DNA from: Ascaris suum
Taxonomy: Eukaryota > Nematoda > Chromadorea > Rhabditida > Ascarididae
DNA: 64,000 nt
Direction: 5' to 3'
Assembly: GCA_013433145.1 (NCBI GenBank)
Contig: JACCHR010000027.1
Span: 1-64,000 of the forward strand
Part shown: positions 61,601 to 64,000 of the stretch, in pieces
Numbering within the stretch: position 1 is the first letter of the stretch
How the letters are laid out: each line of letters opens with the position of its first letter
The notes under the pieces: model-generated
Database searches by the model: none
Told to the model about the DNA's origin: nothing
Seen by the model: only the letters and a program-made list of their open reading frames with translations
Made by a program: the position numbers and the translations under genes

Positions 61601-64000
61601 TTGCATTTGCAGAACACTACGATCTCGTATTGCTGAGAAAACCTTGCAAGTACCCCACTGTTCAACGTATCGATCCTCAGTAAGTATTTTCAGCCCAATG
61701 GACACGCTCTTGGCACGGATAAGACCCAAAACCTCGTGCAATATTAAATCCGCCCAAATTATTTCAGTCTTCGTCAACGTTGTCTACGCGGCAAACAATT
61801 CCACTATCTTCGTGAAAGTCAATAAGATGGCCCCCTCTGGCAGTTAGTGCTGTAGCATCGCTGGCAACAGAAATCGCGTGCGAGTGACATACTTTACGAC
61901 AAATGGGGCCAGCATACTGGTAACAACTGCTTACCTCTTCTAATCCCATCCCGATGGTGGGCACAATGAATGCTTTTTTCGAAGGCACTTTACTGCACTT
62001 GGCTGCTAGTGATATCACAGCCGATAGCCGCATGAGCACGACGAACATAACTTTAAGGCGACCCATTTCTATTCCTCCACAGAAAACCTAGTACGGCTGT
62101 GCCTGCAGACTACTCCTGCACTAACATCCACGGTATATGCAACTCCGTGAAGCCGTTACCTCTCTAATGAATAATACTATTCCATACATTTCGGCGTTCA
62201 CAGATCGTGACTTAGAGAAATTTCGCGTTGACGAATGGGGCCAACATACTGCTAACAACTTCAAGCAGAGAGGCTCCAACCGCTGTGCGACGCAAAGCAC
62301 TGCTTCCAGCCACCCATCTTAACCTATTCGGCAGCACTCACGTAGATAGGATGCAACTCCTCACAGAACATCGACCATCCATCAGCCTCAAATACGACAT
62401 GGAACTGATATCTGCTAATAGCCAGTGCAACAACATTCCGTAACGAGCGCCGAACGCTTGATGCCGAGCTATCGATAAAACAACTAGACGGCAAGAAATA
62501 ATCGATCTGTTTAAAACTACAAATATACTATGCGATGCTGCCAGCTAAGCCGTTAATTATCTTTACCTCCGACAGAGGTGCACAAGATCGAGAAGGTACA
62601 ACGATAAAGAAGGATAATGTAGCTGCAACCGGAAGTAAATGGGGTGATGGTAAGATGAAACAAAGAGTATATAGTGCATAGGGTGCAAATCATCAACCAG
62701 AGGCACTAATATATCGAAATATTACAAATTAATGCGCAAGCAACCCAGTTTCGAAGGGGTTCGTAGATATAATTTTCGTAAGGGGGTTCGTAAACGCACC
62801 GTGGAAGCCGATTGGGGCACTGATGCGTAACAAACACTGGCAAGATCAGGCATCTCTATCGAATTCCCCGATCAGCTCAAATGCCCGCTTGCGGGTAACA
62901 TTTTTACTGGCAAATAAAAAACGTGCAAAAACTGCCCCCCTCACGTTCCTCAGTAAGCTGTATCCGTGGGCCATTCCAACATATAACAAGCTACTGAAAA
63001 CGACATCTGGTCAATCGGCGCTCAAAAGCAGTTACCGCTAAGCGATCAGTTCCTCTACTTCAACTCTTGATGACATTGAAAACTTTTCCATCCTTATCTA
63101 CTCAATGACATCTAAAATAAATGATGAGTGATCAAAGGATTGAAGGAAACTTCTAATGTCCGATAAAAGATTCGAAGAAATATTTTTACGCCTGATATCC
63201 GATGGAGTACATGCTTGAAGCAAAAAAAAGAAATAAAAATCAGTTAAGAGAAGCGGCTACCATAACAGGTTCGTCGCAAGTGTTATCCGTTTCTGCGGTT
63301 TTATCAGCAGGCGCCTTGCTATTCTTTGAAGGGCTGAGTGAACGACCACGCATCTGCTCGACACTCATTTGGCCATGGACATATTCGTTAGAAAACGAGC
63401 CTGCTGTTGCTGGAACAGAGGTTGCAGGACTTGCTGGTGTCACCACAGCCATTTCGCCTATACTGTTGCGGAACGACGGTGTGTAGTCACCTAGCAACGA
63501 CGACAACGCATCATCATTTAAATCCCTGAAAGCATCTCCAGCATATAAACCAACTCTATCGTAACACGTGCAACCTACCATATTACTTTCATGAAACCTG
63601 CTTTTAACGTGAGGTAACTCCGGTGCTGGTGTTCATGAGCACTTAAACAATACGAACGCAAAGTCGATCAAACATTCATTCCATAACATGGGTTACCACC
63701 AAAACCAACTGAAAAAACTAGTATTCGCATTTTGTTGTCCTAACATCCATCTACACTAAATGCTAACGGTTTCCGAAGAAACGCCTTGGGAGGAAAATGA
63801 CTGATTTCGTTAATGACCTGCAAACGGCTACCAGAGAGTATTCTGAAGGTATGACTAAATCGATCTGTAGCATCCAAGATAGCAGCTTTAATAACCGAGA
63901 TGTAACGCACATTACACTGGGAAATGAGACCAACTTTGAAAATTCGGAATCAACATCGGACTTCGAGTAGAATGAACTGCCACTCGACTGACGGCGGATA
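42623..64000 (-). CDS. rme-6: RME-6/GAPVD1 orthologue, RAB-5 GEF (3' part, spliced, 5' end beyond window)
   Basis: RME-6 (GAPVD1 in vertebrates) is a cytosolic endocytic regulator: a C-terminal VPS9 domain promotes GDP/GTP exchange on RAB-5 at clathrin-coated pits and early endosomes, and an N-terminal RasGAP-like domain is present in the family. Here the C-terminal half is seen on the minus strand as 14 hand-spliced exons (265, 160, 63, 142, 56, 170, 203, 165, 135, 130, 191, 73, 198 and 147 bases, in gene order), about 698 codons ending in TAA at 42623-42625. All 13 joins preserve phase. The helical region plus VPS9 match GAPVD1 throughout, including [30 protein letters not shown] and [15 protein letters not shown]. 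The five exons between 56111 and 63525 are linker and more tentative. The RasGAP domain should lie to the right of 64000. Introns range from 169 bases to 4.4 kb. Confidence 0.93.
43004..43201 (-). CDS. rme-6: RME-6 exon: VPS9 domain core
   Basis: This exon encodes 66 residues in phase 0 at both ends, with acceptor CTTTGTTTAG and donor GTAAGG. It carries [32 protein letters not shown] and [14 protein letters not shown]. The Asp of ADD and the Pro of TPVL correspond to the RAB5-contacting Asp and Pro of the Rabex-5 VPS9 domain (residues 313 and 317 there). Both are present, which supports an active exchange factor. Confidence 0.97.
43392..43464 (-). CDS. rme-6: RME-6 exon: start of VPS9 domain
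   Basis: This 73-base exon has acceptor GTTTTTTCAG and donor GTATGA. One base completes a Ser codon begun in the previous exon, then [20 protein letters not shown] follows and the exon ends at a codon boundary. It matches the GAPVD1 segment with a helix followed by VTxxH just before the WPSAQ motif. Confidence 0.94.
43727..43917 (-). CDS. rme-6: RME-6 exon: helical bundle preceding VPS9
   Basis: The 191-base exon has acceptor GCAATTTAG and a somewhat weak donor GTTCGT. It encodes 63 residues plus two bases, including [32 protein letters not shown] and DADQCRD. GAPVD1 has the equivalent order of a short helix ending LYGAM, an IERSVMN helix, and FYPNQDGD with RDQ immediately before VPS9. VPS9 proteins need this helical bundle for folding of the catalytic module. 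Confidence 0.95.
43918..45560 (-). other. RME-6 intron, 1643 bp
   Basis: This intron holds an 87-codon minus ORF (44341-44604) with no recognisable family and no phase-compatible splice sites. Around 44640-44870 there is a loose TAGTAG/AGCAG-type low-complexity stretch. Nothing else was seen. Confidence 0.6.
45561..45690 (-). CDS. rme-6: RME-6 exon: coiled helix, FTADFQLL motif
   Basis: The 130-base exon begins with one base (A) that completes the AG left by the previous exon as Arg. It then encodes 43 residues including [16 protein letters not shown] and [14 protein letters not shown], and ends at CAG before donor GTGTTT. GAPVD1 has a matching helix with IREFIQDFQKL just before its DxKTxxVE segment. 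The acceptor TGTTTTGAG is unusual in having G at -3. Confidence 0.9.
46567..46701 (-). CDS. rme-6: RME-6 exon: [12 protein letters not shown] helix
   Basis: The 135-base exon lies between acceptor TCGTTTAG and donor GTAGGT. One base completes Gly from the previous exon, then [20 protein letters not shown] and a leucine-rich helix ([18 protein letters not shown]) follow, with two bases left over. It is clearly related to the EDYRKRAPYIAYL segment of GAPVD1. Confidence 0.94.
46702..49653 (-). other. RME-6 intron, 2952 bp
   Basis: The intron contains the 121-bp tandem duplication at 47797-48040 and a degenerate stretch of GAATACT-like units near 46985-47090. Several 60-90 codon open frames occur on both strands (for example 48298-48498 + and 48800-49036 on both strands) without family resemblance. 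No nested gene is supported. Confidence 0.6.
47797..48040. repeat. 121-bp tandem duplication, two copies
   Basis: The segment beginning TCACGAATAAGAATATATTA at 47801 recurs at 47922, a period of 121 bases. Both copies run through GCACATTAAGAAGG with only a few differences (TTGCATCC versus TTGTACTC). The near-identity indicates a recent local duplication. Confidence 0.95.
49654..49818 (-). CDS. rme-6: RME-6 exon: [18 protein letters not shown] segment
   Basis: The exon encodes 54 residues between one leading base and two trailing bases, with donor [26 protein letters not shown] and [11 protein letters not shown] match the GAPVD1 run of a FLKVQ helix, AEAINLQDKNLMAQL and the following helix. 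The chosen acceptor is GCATTAAG, which joins in phase with the exon at 50977 (AG plus G gives Arg). An acceptor 8 bases upstream (ATGAG) would keep phase only with a different upstream exon. Confidence 0.88.
49819..50976 (-). other. RME-6 intron, 1158 bp
   Basis: This holds the (TA)n microsatellite at 50286-50346 and otherwise featureless AT-rich sequence. The ORF 50191-50400 + is the microsatellite read as Tyr-Ile repeats. Confidence 0.7.
50286..50346. repeat. (TA)n microsatellite, about 30 units
   Basis: An uninterrupted AT dinucleotide run of about 60 bases. Confidence 0.98.
50977..51179 (-). CDS. rme-6: RME-6 exon: AKRKLRLVL segment
   Basis: The 203-base exon has acceptor TTGCGTTCAG (phase 0) and donor GTATAT and leaves two bases. 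It encodes [20 protein letters not shown], then [16 protein letters not shown] and a polar linker. The RKLRLVL motif matches the KKKLRLALCSAD segment of GAPVD1, where the conserved helical region begins. Confidence 0.87.
51544..51713 (-). CDS. rme-6: RME-6 exon: [10 protein letters not shown] motif
   Basis: The 170-base exon has a strong acceptor AGTGCTTGCAG and donor GTAACC. Two bases complete a Leu codon, then a Ser/Arg-rich linker ([20 protein letters not shown]) leads into [20 protein letters not shown]1 has AEDILDKYRN at the equivalent place, shortly before KKKLRLAL, which places this exon firmly in the gene. Confidence 0.85.
51736..52530 (+). other. 264-codon ORF of unknown status, antisense in RME-6 intron
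   Basis: An ATG-initiated frame of 264 codons runs to TAA at 52528-52530, starting about 20 bases from the edge of an RME-6 exon on the other strand. It is longer than expected by chance for sequence of this composition. The product is basic and rich in Lys, Arg, Ser, His and Met, with no motif or family I recognise and no obvious signal peptide or membrane span. Minus-strand frames over the same bases are also partly open (52032-52271, 51971-52195). It may be an intronless gene, a decayed element, or chance. Confidence 0.2.
53664..53787. repeat. Minisatellite, 31-bp unit x 4
   Basis: The unit TACCACCCTTATTAAAAAAC followed by TCAACATGCAC is repeated four times head to tail (4 x 31 = 124 bases). 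The inner copies are nearly identical; the fourth differs near its end (ACTACGTGCAC). Confidence 0.96.
56111..56166 (-). CDS. rme-6: Possible RME-6 exon (short linker exon)
   Basis: This 56-base exon has a pyrimidine-rich acceptor (CTCCTCAATTGTCAAG) and a good donor GTATGT. It encodes [18 protein letters not shown], with one base on each side. Phase fits both neighbours in the model (AG plus G before it, C plus TG after it). The basic, polar linker is plausible but not conserved enough to confirm. Confidence 0.42.
56336..56477 (-). CDS. rme-6: Possible RME-6 exon (basic linker)
   Basis: The donor GTAATG at the left edge is convincing. With acceptor TTTCGGCACAG the exon is 142 bases and phase-compatible on both sides, and it encodes [20 protein letters not shown]. 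That loosely recalls the basic WRKRFVSAMPK stretch I remember for GAPVD1. In another frame the same bases read [20 protein letters not shown] after an upstream GATAAG, which looks equally protein-like but does not join the next exon. Frame and right edge are therefore uncertain; a shorter exon starting at 56425 is also possible. Confidence 0.35.
57356..57418 (-). CDS. rme-6: Possible RME-6 exon (63-base linker exon)
   Basis: The exon has a near-ideal donor GTAAGTATTTT and acceptor ATATTTTTCCAAAG. It encodes [20 protein letters not shown] between two leading bases and one trailing base, matching the phases of both neighbours. Very short exons are normal in nematodes. No sequence conservation can be claimed because linker regions diverge quickly. 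Confidence 0.45.
57419..60089 (-). other. RME-6 intron, 2671 bp
   Basis: It contains the (TA)n tract at 58598-58686 and a region around 57960-58420 that is open on both strands (+ strand 58069-58416; - strand 57912-58253). Neither frame has convincing splice sites. Other ORFs here are short and lack family resemblance. Confidence 0.5.
58598..58686. repeat. (TA)n microsatellite, about 44 units
   Basis: An uninterrupted TA dinucleotide tract of about 89 bases, longer than the one at 50286. The minus ORF crossing it (58434-58700) is largely Tyr-Ile repeat and not a gene. Confidence 0.98.
60090..60249 (-). CDS. rme-6: Probable RME-6 linker exon
   Basis: The exon encodes about 53 residues including [20 protein letters not shown] and [15 protein letters not shown]. 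The order of an acidic EIRA helix followed by LVRRS resembles the EMEAFKQRHS...LVRSRSSDI stretch I recall from the GAPVD1 linker. The left edge uses donor GTTCCT. The right edge uses acceptor CTGCAATTAAG in phase 0; a later acceptor could shorten the exon. An internal GTGAGG after PKL is an alternative donor. Confidence 0.6.
60943..61032 (+). repeat. tRNA-like / SINE-head-like element with palindrome
   Basis: TCTCCGC (60943-60949) pairs perfectly with GCGGAGA (60996-61002) like an acceptor stem. Inside are an A-box-like TGGCTCATGAATCGG and a B-box-like GGTTCAGATCC. The span is only 60 bases and the T-stem pairs poorly; no anticodon arm fits, so it is not a working tRNA. Directly downstream TGAGATCTG and CAGATCTCA form a perfect 9-bp palindrome with an AA spacer. 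It may be a tRNA-derived SINE remnant. Confidence 0.35.
61394..61825 (+). other. Possible two-exon gene antisense to RME-6
   Basis: Exon 61394-61679 is open for 94 codons without an ATG. It encodes, among others, [20 protein letters not shown] and [20 protein letters not shown], and ends at a textbook donor GTAAGTATTTTC. An 88-base intron ends in AATTATTTCAG, and the phase-compatible second exon (61768-61825) adds about 19 residues before TAA. The first exon would begin after CTTCAATTAAG, so an upstream exon with the start codon is required but not found. No family is recognised. A minus ORF (61574-61777) and another + frame (61314-61847) overlap, so this is tentative. Confidence 0.28.
61935..62066 (-). 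other. Exon-like segment with strong donor
   Basis: A minus-strand segment ends at GTTAGAAGAG-type sequence followed by donor GTAAGCAG. The ATG at 62064-62066 starts 44 codons with a hydrophobic N-terminus ([16 protein letters not shown]) followed by [20 protein letters not shown]. It could be a first exon encoding a secreted or membrane protein nested in the RME-6 intron. Alternatively its 3' part is an extra RME-6 linker exon, since its phase-0 end fits the exon at 60249. Neither can be decided from sequence alone. Confidence 0.3.
63261..63525 (-). CDS. rme-6: Probable RME-6 linker exon
   Basis: The exon has a strong TGCTTTCAG acceptor, one leading base, then 88 codons of Ser/Ala/Pro-rich, acidic linker, including [20 protein letters not shown] and [12 protein letters not shown]. 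Its left edge is donor GTAGCC, or GTTATG six bases earlier; both are phase 0. The composition and RSLSPS motif fit the disordered, phosphorylatable linker between the RasGAP and VPS9 domains. It is on the same strand and in phase with the exon at 60249. Confidence 0.57.
63916..64000 (-). CDS. rme-6: Possible RME-6 exon, cut by window edge
   Basis: The minus strand is open in two frames here, up to donor GTAATG at 63910-63915. The frame giving [15 protein letters not shown] leaves two bases and joins in phase with the G at 63525. A second frame ([20 protein letters not shown]) also looks protein-like but does not join. A 57-codon + strand ORF (63797-63970) overlaps and is considered a shadow. 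Confidence 0.3.

Larger units (their letters stand above)
60250..63260 (-). other. RME-6 intron, 3011 bp (unless extra exons are present)
   Basis: It contains the tRNA-like element at 60943-61032, the possible antisense spliced gene at 61394-61825 and the exon-like piece at 61935-62066. Between 62820 and 63040 a minus frame follows a TTTTCAG acceptor ([20 protein letters not shown] and onward) but ends in TGA; its status is unknown. The rest is AT-rich with nothing seen. Confidence 0.5.

Noticed and set aside
63797..63970. 57-codon ATG-initiated + strand ORF near the right edge
   Set aside because: It overlaps a minus-strand stretch that fits the RME-6 gene better. It is short and has no family resemblance.
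31755..64000. CRISPR arrays, bacterial operons, rRNA genes or known complete transposases
   Set aside because: No regularly spaced repeats, bacterial signals, rRNA-like sequence or transposase/reverse transcriptase motifs were seen on either strand.

Overview
This window is the left end of a nematode chromosome. It opens with about 31.75 kb of (GCCTAA)n on the + strand, which is the C-rich strand of the nematode telomere repeat TTAGGC in the orientation expected at a left chromosome end. The rest, roughly 32 kb of AT-rich DNA, has small exons, GT..AG introns of 0.17 to 4.4 kb, (TA)n microsatellites and minisatellites. This suggests a nematode with an expanded genome. A strongylid-type (clade V) parasite would fit, but the sequence does not fix the species. 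Nothing bacterial was found: no operons, rRNA, IS elements or CRISPR arrays.

Layout. Positions 1-31754 are telomere. About the first 7.6 kb is full of indel-type variant units, while 7.6-31.7 kb is almost perfect. Positions 31755 to about 41000 are subtelomeric DNA with no gene I can support; it holds a perfect 32-bp-arm hairpin (35991-36057), C-rich tracts and foldbacks. Positions 41016-41953 contain a few exon-like stretches on the minus strand, with weak support. From 42623 to the right edge lies one large minus-strand gene, the 3' part of an RME-6/GAPVD1 orthologue. This is the RAB-5 guanine nucleotide exchange factor with an N-terminal RasGAP-like domain and a C-terminal VPS9 domain. I reconstructed 14 exons by hand (about 698 codons) plus one doubtful exon at the right edge. 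All 13 joins keep phase. The nine C-terminal exons (42623-51713) are well supported by similarity to GAPVD1, and the five upstream linker exons are progressively less certain. The RasGAP half should lie beyond 64000.

The RME-6 introns hold a 121-bp tandem duplication, a 31-bp x 4 minisatellite, two long (TA)n tracts, a tRNA-like/SINE-like element, a 264-codon antisense ORF of unknown meaning and a possible short spliced antisense gene (61394-61825).

Only one gene is clearly functional here, so gene cooperation cannot be described. The main points are the very long telomere whose degenerate part is at the outer end, the sharp telomere/unique junction, and a large endocytosis gene as the first confident gene from the chromosome end, transcribed toward the telomere. 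I did not identify a new biological system in this window.
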